This document shows, piece by piece, positions 37,497-45,534 of a stretch of DNA of 64,000 nucleotides (its first letter is position 1; each line of letters starts with the position of its first letter). The position numbers and the translations under genes were made by a program. The notes under the pieces are model-generated. The model ran no database searches, was not told the DNA's origin, and saw only the letters and a program-made list of their open reading frames with translations. The stretch comes from Flavobacterium restrictum (GTDB lineage Bacteria > Bacteroidota > Bacteroidia > Flavobacteriales > Flavobacteriaceae): the NCBI RefSeq assembly GCF_007097245.1, contig NZ_VJZT01000008.1, forward strand, positions 1-64,000. Direction: 5' to 3'.

Positions 37497-39161
37497 ATGA
37501 AAAAAATTATTATTTATAGCTTGATTACATTTTCGCTAGTGCTATCCAGTTGTTCCTCAACCAAAAAAACAAGTATGAAAGAACCGCAAAAAACACCATT
37601 TGTTTGGGAAGGAGCTAATTTATATTTCTTGATGACGGATCGTTTTAACAATGGAGATCCAAGTACGGATGTAAACTTTGGTCGAGACAAAACTGCTGGA
37701 AAATTACGTGGTTTTGAAGGTGGCGACATCAAAGGAATCATTCAAAAAATAGACGATGGCTATTTTGAAAAATTAGGAATCAATGCCATTTGGCTGACCC
37801 CAATTGTGGAGCAAATTCACGACGGAGTTGATGAAGGAACTGGCTTAAGCTATGGCTTTCATGGCTATTGGGCAAGAGATTGGACGGCATTGGATCCTAA
37901 TTTTGGAACCAAAAAAGACCTCGCAGAATTAGTTACCAAAGCCCACGCCAAAGGCATCCGAATTGTACTCGATGGCGTCATCAACCATACTGGGCCAGTA
38001 ACGCCACTTGATACCGTTTGGCCAGAAAACTGGGTGCGCACCGGGCCACAATGCGATTACAAAAATTTTATGAATACAACCGCTTGTACCTTGGTTGCCA
38101 ATCTTCCTGATGTAAAAACCGAAAGCACTATTGAAGTAACAATTCCACCTTTTTTGGCCGAAAAATGGAAATCAGAAGGGCGTTATGATACTGAAATGGC
38201 ATCCTTAAATGCTTTTTTTACCCGCACTGGCTATCCAAGAACACCCAAGTATTACATCATCAAATGGTTGACGGATTACATCACTGAATTTGGAATTGAT
38301 GGCTACCGAGCCGATACTGTAAAACATACCGAAGAAGATGTTTGGGCTGATTTTAAAACCCAATGTAATTATGCTTTTGAAACTTGGAAGAAAAACAATC
38401 CCGAAAAAGTACTCGATAACAATGCTTTTTACACCATCGCCGAAGTATATAATTACGGCATAAGCGGCGGACAACTTTTTGACTTTGGAGACAAAAAAGT
38501 AAATTATTATCAAAACGGATTCAACAACATGATTAATTTTGAATTCAAATGGGATGCTCAAAAAGACTATGAATTTTTGTTCTCCAAATATTCCTCAAAA
38601 TTAAATAATGAGCTCAAAGGATACAGCGTCCTAAACTATTTGTCCTCTCACGACGACGGTGCTCCATTTGACCCCAAACGTGTCAAAAGTATTGAAAGCG
38701 GGACTAAATTATTGCTTTCGCCTGGACTTTCTCAAACCTATTATGGCGATGAATCGGGGCGTTCACTTGTCGTTCAAGGAACACAAGGCGATGCAACTTT
38801 ACGTTCGTTTATGAATTGGGATTCCATCAAAACCAATCCCGAAACCCAAAAAATAGTAGCGCATTGGCAAAAATTAGGACAATTTAGACACAATCATCCG
38901 TGTATTGGTGCGGGAATTCACACTCAAATTACGGCACAACCCTACACCTTTAGCCGAACGTTTACCAAAGACGGTTTTATAGACAAAGTAATTGTTGGTT
39001 TGGATATGCCTATTGGCAAAAAAGAACTTGCGGTAGCTTCCATTTTCAGCAACGGAACTACGTTAAGAGAAACCTATTCTGGCAAAGAAGTAGTTGTTGC
39101 TAATGGCAAAGTAGTAGTTGATTCGCCATTTGCCTTTGTATTATTGGAATTAAAAAACTAG
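37497..39161 (+). CDS. lipoprotein GH13 alpha-amylase
   Basis: I start at ATG 37497 (554 residues) because this gives a clean lipoprotein signal (LVLSSC, Cys19); a longer in-frame start at 37362 would lie inside the GH31 gene and is rejected. Catalytic regions: I DGVINHTGP (159-167), II GYRADTVKH with nucleophile D273, III AEVYNYG with acid/base E316, IV SSHDDG with D386. Residues after Cys19 are SSTKKTS with no acidic export signal, so the protein may stay on the periplasmic face instead of the surface. Last gene of the maltose operon; a terminator follows at 39216. Confidence 0.9.
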   Translation: MKKIIIYSLITFSLVLSSCSSTKKTSMKEPQKTPFVWEGANLYFLMTDRFNNGDPSTDVNFGRDKTAGKLRGFEGGDIKGIIQKIDDGYFEKLGINAIWLTPIVEQIHDGVDEGTGLSYGFHGYWARDWTALDPNFGTKKDLAELVTKAHAKGIRIVLDGVINHTGPVTPLDTVWPENWVRTGPQCDYKNFMNTTACTLVANLPDVKTESTIEVTIPPFLAEKWKSEGRYDTEMASLNAFFTRTGYPRTPKYYIIKWLTDYITEFGIDGYRADTVKHTEEDVWADFKTQCNYAFETWKKNNPEKVLDNNAFYTIAEVYNYGISGGQLFDFGDKKVNYYQNGFNNMINFEFKWDAQKDYEFLFSKYSSKLNNELKGYSVLNYLSSHDDGAPFDPKRVKSIESGTKLLLSPGLSQTYYGDESGRSLVVQGTQGDATLRSFMNWDSIKTNPETQKIVAHWQKLGQFRHNHPCIGAGIHTQITAQPYTFSRTFTKDGFIDKVIVGLDMPIGKKELAVASIFSNGTTLRETYSGKEVVVANGKVVVDSPFAFVLLELKN

Positions 39162-39215
39162 CAAATCGAACCGCTTAGTGAATCAATTGTTCGTTGATTG
39201 AAATTATAAAAACGC

Positions 39216-39247
39216 AAAACGTCTTTACAAATAAAGGCGTTTTTTTT
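39216..39247 (+). terminator. terminator of the maltose operon
   Basis: 11-bp stem (AAAACGTCTTT / AAAGGCGTTTT, one G-T pair) with a 6-nt loop and a run of T, just before the GDPD promoter. Confidence 0.82.
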
Positions 39248-39252
39248 ATGTT

Positions 39253-39260
39253 TATATTTG
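39253..39260 (+). promoter_or_regulatory. GDPD promoter -7 element
   Basis: TATATTTG, a perfect TAnnTTTG. It decides the GDPD start: an in-frame TTG at 39258 lies inside this box, so translation must begin at ATG 39276, leaving a leader of only about 10 nt. Confidence 0.62.
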
Positions 39261-39275
39261 CCAAAAAAAAGCACT

Positions 39276-39953
39276 ATGCTCAAAATAGGTCACCGAGGAG
39301 CAAAGGGTTACGAACCCGAAAACACAATTGCGTCCTTTCAAAAAGCAATCGACATGCAGGTTGACGGCATCGAACTAGACGTGCATTTGAGTGCAGATGG
39401 TCACTTGATGGTGCTGCACGACGATACGATTGACCGAACTACAAACGGAAAAGGAGCTGTAAATACCCTATCTTTGCTGGAATTAAAAACTTTTAGAATT
39501 GCTGGAATTCACGAAATTCCAACTCTTACAGAAGTATTGGATTTGGTAAATCAAAACGTATTAGTCAATATTGAGCTAAAAAGTTATGAAACTGCCGAAA
39601 AAGTGATCACAACTATCGAACAATACATCTTGGATAAAAACGGGGATTACAGCCATTTTTTAGTTTCTAGTTTCGATTGGAACGCGTTGCAACAGATTCG
39701 GTTTTTGAATGCAAAAATTCCCATTGGAATCCTAACCGAAACCAATTTAGACCTTGCTTTTTCAGTTGCCAAATTTATGAAAGCCGAGGCAATTCATCCT
39801 TATTTTCATTTGTTAACCAAAGAAAATACGGCTCAAATTCAAGAAAAAGGAATTCAGGTTTTTCCATGGACAATCAATACACTTGAAGACATTCAAAAAA
39901 TAAAATCATTCAACGTAAACGGAATCATCACGGATTTCCCAGATAGAATATGA
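39276..39953 (+). CDS. glycerophosphodiester phosphodiesterase
   Basis: 225 residues from ATG 39276; an upstream TTG falls in the promoter. GDPD-fold motifs: H6-R7 (IGHRGAKGYEPENT), metal ligands E33 and D35 (GIELDVHLSADG) and H48 (LHDDTIDRTT), plus C-terminal WTINTLEDIQ and GIITDFPDRI. It hydrolyses glycerophosphodiesters to glycerol-3-phosphate and alcohols. No signal peptide, so cytoplasmic (UgpQ-like). It overlaps the next gene by 4 nt (ATGA). Confidence 0.9.
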   Translation: MLKIGHRGAKGYEPENTIASFQKAIDMQVDGIELDVHLSADGHLMVLHDDTIDRTTNGKGAVNTLSLLELKTFRIAGIHEIPTLTEVLDLVNQNVLVNIELKSYETAEKVITTIEQYILDKNGDYSHFLVSSFDWNALQQIRFLNAKIPIGILTETNLDLAFSVAKFMKAEAIHPYFHLLTKENTAQIQEKGIQVFPWTINTLEDIQKIKSFNVNGIITDFPDRI

Positions 39954-41158
39954 ATCAAAATTTTGACATTATAATCGTTGGTGGCGGTGCGGCGGGTTTT
40001 TTTACGGCCATAAATTGTGTGGAGAAAAACCCAAAACTAAAAGTAGCCATTCTAGAACGAGGTGCAGAGGTGCTGGGCAAAGTTCGCATTTCGGGTGGCG
40101 GGCGTTGCAATGTGACCCACGCCTGTTTTGAACCCAATGAATTAGTAAAATTTTATCCTCGTGGAGAAAAGGAATTGCGAGGTTCGTTTCATCAGTTTTG
40201 CTCTGGTGACACCATTGAGTGGTTTGAAAATCACGGCGTGGAACTCAAAATCGAAGCTGACGGACGTATGTTTCCCATCTCTAATTCCTCCCAAACGATT
40301 ATTGATTGTTTTCTAGCGGCTACAAAAAAACTGGGAATTGCAGTATTGACAGGGCAAAGCGTACAATCTATTTTCAGGAAAGAGGCATTTTGGAAAATCG
40401 AAACCCAATCCGAAAACTACCTTACCGAAAAACTAATTCTCGCAACAGGAAGCAATCCCAAAATTTGGGACTTGCTACACACCTTTGGTCACGCCATAGT
40501 CCCGCCAGTTCCTTCCCTATTTACCTTCAATATCAAAGATGCCCGAATCAAAGAATTACCTGGAGTTGCAGCCCCAGTTAAGGTAAAAGTAAAAGACACA
40601 AAACTCGCATCAACGGGGCCATTATTAATCACACATTGGGGAATGAGCGGCCCTGCGATTTTGAAATTATCGGCTTGGGGAGCTCGGATTTTGCATGACA
40701 AAAACTATCAGTTTACCATTTATGTCAATTGGCTCAATGACAGTACTCCAGAAGATGCCGAAAAAATCCTGAAAGAAACCAAGCAAGATCATGCCAAAAA
40801 AATGGTTTCCAAAAACGCTCTTTTTGGATTAACAAACCGTTTGTGGGAGAGTTTGGTTTTGGCGTCCAGCATTACTCCCGAAACAAAATGGGCGGATTTG
40901 TCTAAAACGCAACTGCAAAATTTAGTGCAGCAATTAACCAATGGCACGTTTCAAGTCAATGGCAAAAGCACCTTCAAAGAAGAATTTGTAACCGCTGGCG
41001 GAATTGATTTAAAAGAAATCAACTTCAAAACCATGAAAAGTAAATTACATGAAAACCTTTATTTTGCTGGCGAAATAGTAAATATTGACGCCATCACAGG
41101 GGGCTTTAATTTCCAGAATGCCTGGACAAGTGGGTTTATTGTGGCGAATAGTATTTAA
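39950..41158 (+). CDS. HI0933/YhiN-family FAD-binding oxidoreductase
   Basis: 402 residues. The N-terminal Rossmann motif is IIIVGGGAAGFFTAI (8-22), followed by the family signature ISGGGRCNVTHACFEP and C-terminal GGIDLKEINFKTMKSKLHENLYFAGEIVNIDAITGGFNFQNAWTSG, where FAD is bound again. Proteins of this family are often annotated as aminoacetone oxidase or as BaiN-like; the physiological substrate is uncertain. Coupled to GDPD by a 4-nt overlap. Its last four bases also overlap the convergent tspO gene. Confidence 0.88.
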   Translation: MNQNFDIIIVGGGAAGFFTAINCVEKNPKLKVAILERGAEVLGKVRISGGGRCNVTHACFEPNELVKFYPRGEKELRGSFHQFCSGDTIEWFENHGVELKIEADGRMFPISNSSQTIIDCFLAATKKLGIAVLTGQSVQSIFRKEAFWKIETQSENYLTEKLILATGSNPKIWDLLHTFGHAIVPPVPSLFTFNIKDARIKELPGVAAPVKVKVKDTKLASTGPLLITHWGMSGPAILKLSAWGARILHDKNYQFTIYVNWLNDSTPEDAEKILKETKQDHAKKMVSKNALFGLTNRLWESLVLASSITPETKWADLSKTQLQNLVQQLTNGTFQVNGKSTFKEEFVTAGGIDLKEINFKTMKSKLHENLYFAGEIVNIDAITGGFNFQNAWTSGFIVANSI

Positions 41159-41631
41159 GGATTCAACCACCAAATACTCGCATTCAAAACCGCTGCAAAA
41201 CTTACCCAAGCCAAATATGGCAGGAATAAATATCCTGAAATTTTATTAATTTTGGCAAACTGAACATAGGTTTCGTAAATCAGTAACCACAAAATGATTA
41301 TTTCTAAACCAGCCAACATTGGGTTGTGCAATCCAAAGAAAAGATACGACCAAAGCGCATTCAAAGCCAACTGAATGGCGAAAAAAAGCAGCGCTTTTTT
41401 GACGATTTCTTTCTCATAATCAATCCTATTCCATACCAATCCTGCAGCAATTCCCATCAGGATATATAGCATACTCCAAACGGGTGCAAAAATCCAATTG
41501 GGCGGATTAAAACTCGGTTTTATAAGCGTTGGATACCAAGTTGTTATTGCGGATCTAGTAACCATTCCAGAAAAATATCCTATGACAAGACACGTGATTA
41601 CGACGGTCAAAATTCGAGTGATTTTGTTCAT
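41155..41631 (-). CDS. tspO: TspO/MBR-family membrane protein
   Basis: 158 residues from ATG 41631; the in-frame start at 41667 would add 12 non-conserved residues. Five hydrophobic helices typical of the tryptophan-rich sensory protein/peripheral benzodiazepine receptor family, with WYPTLIKPSFNPPNWIFAPVWSMLYILMG (loop 1 and helix 2), LNALWSYLFFGLHNP and the C-terminal AWVSFAAVLNASIWWLN. The protein binds tetrapyrroles or related ligands in the inner membrane in other bacteria; its role here is unknown. Tail-to-tail 4-nt overlap with the flavoprotein gene. Divergent from mvaD. Confidence 0.9.
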   Translation of the reverse strand: MNKITRILTVVITCLVIGYFSGMVTRSAITTWYPTLIKPSFNPPNWIFAPVWSMLYILMGIAAGLVWNRIDYEKEIVKKALLFFAIQLALNALWSYLFFGLHNPMLAGLEIIILWLLIYETYVQFAKINKISGYLFLPYLAWVSFAAVLNASIWWLNP

Positions 41632-41720
41632 TTTTATGTTTTTATAAAGTAAGCCAAATTTAGTCAAATCTTTCTATAGATTCCCCTCATAAATCAACAA
41701 ACGAATACATAAGAAAGAAG

Positions 41721-41728
41721 TATCTTTG
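41721..41728 (+). promoter_or_regulatory. mvaD promoter -7 element
   Basis: TATCTTTG, a perfect TAnnTTTG, 17 nt before the mvaD ATG. Confidence 0.62.
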
Positions 41729-41745
41729 CAAAAAATGTTTCATTT

Positions 41746-42858
41746 ATGGTTTCAGCAAACGATTTTATTCCGTTACCCTACACCCACACGATTGAAAGTG
41801 GCCATTTCCAGTGGAGTGCTCCCAGCAATATTGCATTAGTAAAATATTGGGGGAAAAAAGAAAATCACCCGAGCCTGAAAGGCGAACTGGCGAAGCAAAT
41901 TCCAGCAAATCCATCGGTTAGTTTTACCTTGAATACTTGTAAAACGATTACCAAATTGGCTTTCGCCAAAAAAAAGAACGACACTAATTTTTCATTCGAT
42001 TTGCTTTTTGAAGGAAAACCAAAAGAAGATTTCAAGCCAAAGATTCAAAAATTCCTGGAGCGAATTGCCCTTTATTTGCCCTTTATAAACGACTATCATT
42101 TTACAATTGATACCCAAAACACGTTTCCGCACAGTTCTGGAATTGCATCATCGGCATCTGGAATGGCGGCTTTGGCAATGAATTTAATGAGTCTAGAAAA
42201 AGCCTTAAATCCCGCAATGACCGAGGATTATTTTTATAGTAAAGCCTCGTTTTTGGCACGTTTAGGTTCCGGAAGCGCTTGCCGAAGCGTAAAAGGAAGC
42301 CTTGTTGTGTGGGGGAATCAAGCCAATATCAACGGAAGTTCGGATTTGTATGGCGTAGCCTATCCGCAGGCGATTCACGACAATTTCAAGAATTTTCAAG
42401 ATACGATTTTGCTAGTTGACAAAGGCGAAAAACAAGTCTCGAGCACCCTTGGACACGACTTGATGCACGACCACCCTTTTGCCGAAAGGCGGTTTGCACA
42501 AGCACACGAAAATCTAGACCAACTCATTCCGATTTTCGAAAGTGGCAATCTCAACGAATTTATAAAAATTGTAGAGAGCGAAGCCTTGACGCTGCATGCT
42601 ATGATGATGACCTCGATGCCGTATTTTATTTTGATGAAACCAAACACATTAGAAATCATAAATACCATTTGGAAATTTAGAAATGAGACTCAAATTCCTG
42701 TTTGTTTTACTCTTGATGCAGGTGCCAATGTACACGTTTTGTACCCCGAAAATGTCAAAGAAAAAGTCTTGCAATTTATTAAACACGAATTAGTTGGCTA
42801 TTGCCAAAATGGTCAGTATCTTTGCGATGAAATAGGGAATGGGGCGGAAAGAATTTAA
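41746..42858 (+). CDS. mvaD: diphosphomevalonate decarboxylase
   Basis: 370-residue GHMP-superfamily enzyme. SNIALVKYWGKKE (27-39) is the MvaD signature, the phosphate loop is FPHSSGIASSASGMAALAMN (127-146), and catalytic Asp lies in FTLDAGANVHVLYP near the C terminus. It converts mevalonate-5-diphosphate to isopentenyl diphosphate with ATP. The mevalonate kinase-like gene and a UbiA prenyltransferase follow, so this is an isoprenoid cluster, although a toxin-antitoxin pair intervenes. Isoprenoid synthesis by mevalonate is usual in Flavobacteriia. Confidence 0.93.
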   Translation: MVSANDFIPLPYTHTIESGHFQWSAPSNIALVKYWGKKENHPSLKGELAKQIPANPSVSFTLNTCKTITKLAFAKKKNDTNFSFDLLFEGKPKEDFKPKIQKFLERIALYLPFINDYHFTIDTQNTFPHSSGIASSASGMAALAMNLMSLEKALNPAMTEDYFYSKASFLARLGSGSACRSVKGSLVVWGNQANINGSSDLYGVAYPQAIHDNFKNFQDTILLVDKGEKQVSSTLGHDLMHDHPFAERRFAQAHENLDQLIPIFESGNLNEFIKIVESEALTLHAMMMTSMPYFILMKPNTLEIINTIWKFRNETQIPVCFTLDAGANVHVLYPENVKEKVLQFIKHELVGYCQNGQYLCDEIGNGAERI

Positions 42859-42879
42859 TATATTTCTAAAAAGGCAAAT

Positions 42880-43098
42880 ATGAACATTCAACTAGAAAAA
42901 TCAAAATTGATGAAATTGTTGGAAGAAACCAACGATGAGTCTATACTTGCATCCATCAAAAAAATATTCATCACCCAAAAAAAGGATTTTTGGGATGAAT
43001 TGACTGAAGAACAAAAATTTGAAATTGAAGAAGGGGAAAGGCAAATAGAGAGAGGGGAATTCGTGCTCTATGAAGATTTGATGAAAAAATACAGATAA
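42880..43098 (+). CDS. probable antitoxin of a RelE/ParE-type module
   Basis: 72 residues, acidic, mostly helical: IQLEKSKLMKLLEETNDESILASIKKIF, then KDFWDELTEEQKFEIEEGERQIERGEFVLYEDLMKKYR. The short helix followed by 'WDEL...QKxEIEEGxxQIExGEF' is typical of Bacteroidota antitoxin-like partners of RelE/ParE toxins. Its last base is the first base of the toxin ATG (1-nt overlap), so expression is coupled. It begins 21 nt after mvaD. The DNA-binding part is not obvious. Confidence 0.75.
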   Translation: MNIQLEKSKLMKLLEETNDESILASIKKIFITQKKDFWDELTEEQKFEIEEGERQIERGEFVLYEDLMKKYR

Positions 43099-43400
43099 TG
43101 AAAAGAGAAATCATCTTTTCAAAAAATGCTGAAAAAAGTTTAATTGATTTGTTGGAACATTTAGAATTAAAATGGTCTATAAAAGTTAGAGAAAAATTCA
43201 TTTTAAAACTAGATAAGTTAATTCACTTAATTCAAAATGAACCTGAAATTTTTCCAAAATCTCAAATTAACAAAAACCAACACAGATGTGTTTTGTCAAA
43301 ACAATCAACTATTTATTATCGATTTAATTCAAAAAAAATTAGAATATTGTCTCTTTTTGATACGCAACAAAACCCAATAAAAATTAACAAAATAAAATAA
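43098..43400 (+). CDS. RelE/ParE-family toxin
   Basis: 100 residues, strongly basic. IIFSKNAEKSLIDLLEHLELKWSIKVREKFILKLDKLIHLIQNEPEIFPKS is the helical first half of the RelE/ParE fold, and RCVLSKQSTIYYRFNSKKIRILSLFDTQQNP gives the closing beta strands, with basic/aromatic residues. RelE members cut mRNA on the ribosome and ParE members poison gyrase; I cannot say which applies. Follows its antitoxin with 1-nt overlap and precedes the mevalonate kinase gene by 13 nt. Confidence 0.8.
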   Translation: MKREIIFSKNAEKSLIDLLEHLELKWSIKVREKFILKLDKLIHLIQNEPEIFPKSQINKNQHRCVLSKQSTIYYRFNSKKIRILSLFDTQQNPIKINKIK

Positions 43401-43413
43401 GTTCAAAACAACT

Positions 43414-44352
43414 ATGAAAGGACCTTTATTTTACTCAAAAATATTACTTTTTGGAGAATACGGAATTATTCAAGATTCGAAAGGCTTGTCTATTCCTTAT
43501 AATTTTTATAACGGCGCTTTAAAAAAAGAAGCCAATCCGTCTCCAGAAGCAATCGAATCTAATGGGCATTTGAAACGTTTTGTTGCCTATCTAGAAAAGT
43601 TGCAAAACGAACAACCGGATTTGGTTTCCTTTGATTTAGCAACCTTACAAGACGATGTTGCCACGGGAATGTTCTTTGACTCCAGCATTCCGCAAGGTTA
43701 TGGCGTAGGGAGTAGCGGTGCTCTGGTAGCGGCTATTTACGACAAATATGCACATGACAAAATTACGGTTCTCGAGAATTTGACGCGTGAAAAACTATTG
43801 ACTTTGAAAACGATTTTTTCGCAAATGGAGAGTTTTTTTCACGGCAAAAGTTCGGGATTAGATCCTTTGAACAGCTATTTGAGTATTCCTATCTTGATTA
43901 ATTCAAAAGACAATATTGAAGCTACAGGAATTCCAACACAAAGTTTTGACGGCAAAGGAGCCGTGTTTTTGTTAGATTCAGGAATTGTTGGCGAAACGGC
44001 GCCTATGGTCAATATTTTTATGGAAAGCCTGAAAGACAAAGGGTTTCGAACCATGTTGAAAAATCAATTTGTAAAACATACCGATGCTTGTGTGGAGAAT
44101 TTCCTTGGTGGCGATATGAAGGCCTTGTTTATGAATACCAAGAAATTATCGAAAGTAGTTTTGAGCAACTTCAAACCGATGATTCCCGAGCAATTTCATG
44201 GCATTTGGCAAAAAGGGATTGACACCAATGACTATTATTTGAAACTATGTGGCTCTGGTGGTGGCGGTTATATGCTGGGTTTTACCCAAGATTTAGAACG
44301 TGCAAAAGCCTCCTTAAAGGATTACAAATTAGAAGTCGTATATCAGTTTTAA
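43414..44352 (+). CDS. mevalonate kinase-like GHMP kinase
   Basis: 312 residues. The N-terminal strand is FYSKILLFGEYGIIQDSKGLSIPYNF, the phosphate-binding loop IPQGYGVGSSGALVAAIYDKYA (near 94-115), and the C-terminal motif LKLCGSGGGGYMLGFTQD (near 277-294); these are the three GHMP motifs. HGKSSGLDPLNSYLSIP supplies the catalytic Asp region of mevalonate kinases. It phosphorylates mevalonate with ATP. Located between the toxin-antitoxin pair and the UbiA gene, in the same direction as mvaD. Phosphomevalonate kinase is not in the window. Confidence 0.85.
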   Translation: MKGPLFYSKILLFGEYGIIQDSKGLSIPYNFYNGALKKEANPSPEAIESNGHLKRFVAYLEKLQNEQPDLVSFDLATLQDDVATGMFFDSSIPQGYGVGSSGALVAAIYDKYAHDKITVLENLTREKLLTLKTIFSQMESFFHGKSSGLDPLNSYLSIPILINSKDNIEATGIPTQSFDGKGAVFLLDSGIVGETAPMVNIFMESLKDKGFRTMLKNQFVKHTDACVENFLGGDMKALFMNTKKLSKVVLSNFKPMIPEQFHGIWQKGIDTNDYYLKLCGSGGGGYMLGFTQDLERAKASLKDYKLEVVYQF

Positions 44353-44386
44353 AAAAAAATCCCACTTTAAACCATAAACGCAACTC

Positions 44387-45343
44387 ATGTTTAGCAGAAA
44401 AAACAAACTTCTTGTAATGAAAATTGTCAGTTTGTTCTCTGTGGTTAGAGGCTATAATATTCCCATTATTATTTTGGCGCAATATCTTTCGGCGGTGTTT
44501 ATTCTTGCTCCGGAGAAAAGAGCGTTGGCCATTTTACTCGATTTTAATTTATTTATACTCGTTTTTGCATCGGCATTGACGATTGCTTCGGGCTATATTA
44601 TCAATAACTTTTATGACAGCCAGAAAGATTTAATCAACCGTCCTAACAAATCCATGTTGGATCGCTTGGTGAGTCAAAAAACAAAGTTGAGCGTTTATTT
44701 TACGCTAAATTTCGTAGTTGCTCTTATGGCTTTGTTCATTTCTTGGCGGGCTTTTTTATTCTTTTCGGTTTATATTTTCTTGATTTGGTTTTATTCTCAT
44801 AAAATAAAAAAAATTCCAATTGTTGGGAATTTAACGTCGGCTTTGTTGGCGGTATTGCCGTTTTTTGCTATTTTGTTGTACTATTACAATTCGATTTCGT
44901 TTAATGAAATCGAAAATCACAAGGGGCATTTTGCGGTAATTTTTGCACATGCGACCTTCCTTTTTTTGTTGCTACTCATTCGCGAAATGATCAAAGATTT
45001 AGAAAACATTAAAGGTGATTTGGCTAATAATTACCAAACAATTCCCATCCTTTATGGCGAAATAGTTGCTAAAAAAAGCATCACAGTTTTGACTTTTCTC
45101 ACCATTATTCCGGTCTATATTTTGATCGAAATATACGATGTGGGGTATATGGACATTTATTTTTATGGTTGCTTGATAGTGCTCATTTTCTTTGTACTTT
45201 ATTTATGGCAATCCAACACGAAAGAACAATTCTTGTTGCTTCATAATGTGCTCAAATTTCTAATTGTTTCAGGCGTTTTTTGCATCGTACTCATTAATCC
45301 TAGTGTGTTGTGGCATGGCAAAAATATGCTGTTGAAAATTTAA
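44387..45343 (+). CDS. UbiA-family prenyltransferase (geranylgeranylglycerol-phosphate synthase-like)
   Basis: 318 residues with eight to nine hydrophobic segments. The first Asp-rich motif is NNFYDSQKDLINRPNK with N73, D77 and D81; the second region is REMIKDLENIKGDLANNYQTIPILYG. Flavobacterial proteins of this type are generally annotated as geranylgeranylglycerol-phosphate geranylgeranyltransferases, but substrate choice cannot be read from sequence alone. ATG at 44417 (MKIVSLFSVVRGYN) is an alternative start, ten residues shorter. It uses prenyl diphosphates that the adjacent mevalonate genes help to make. Confidence 0.85.
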   Translation: MFSRKNKLLVMKIVSLFSVVRGYNIPIIILAQYLSAVFILAPEKRALAILLDFNLFILVFASALTIASGYIINNFYDSQKDLINRPNKSMLDRLVSQKTKLSVYFTLNFVVALMALFISWRAFLFFSVYIFLIWFYSHKIKKIPIVGNLTSALLAVLPFFAILLYYYNSISFNEIENHKGHFAVIFAHATFLFLLLLIREMIKDLENIKGDLANNYQTIPILYGEIVAKKSITVLTFLTIIPVYILIEIYDVGYMDIYFYGCLIVLIFFVLYLWQSNTKEQFLLLHNVLKFLIVSGVFCIVLINPSVLWHGKNMLLKI

Positions 45344-45353
45344 TTCCACCCTA

Positions 45354-45427
45354 GCCCTGACAGGAACGGCATCCTTGTGGGCGGGGGTTCCGCCTACAAG
45401 ATACAGTGAATGGCAGGAAACAGCTCC
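45354..45427. repeat. structured dispersed element (possible ncRNA) between ubiA-like gene and pseudouridine synthase
   Basis: About 75 nt with a strong central stem: 45374-45384 (CTTGTGGGCGG) pairs with 45390-45400 (CCGCCTACAAG), 11 bp with one G-T pair and a 5-nt loop. Flanks read AGCCCTGACAGGAACGGCATC and GATACAGTGAATGGCAGGAAACAGCTCC; CCTG and CAGG arms could close an outer helix. From memory this block closely resembles a highly repeated intergenic element in Flavobacterium genomes in which the flanks are conserved and the central stem varies. It encodes no protein. Confidence 0.6.
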
Positions 45428-45508
45428 AAAGACACGGCATAACAACCAACTTTACAGTTGATTACGGTTTTCTAATTCCCAAAAATCGTTTCTCAATGAT
45501 ATAAATAG

Positions 45509-45516
45509 TATCTTTG
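45509..45516 (+). promoter_or_regulatory. -7 element of the pseudouridine synthase gene
   Basis: TATCTTTG, perfect TAnnTTTG, 18 nt upstream of ATG 45535. Confidence 0.6.
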
Positions 45517-45534
45517 CACAAATTATAGAATATT

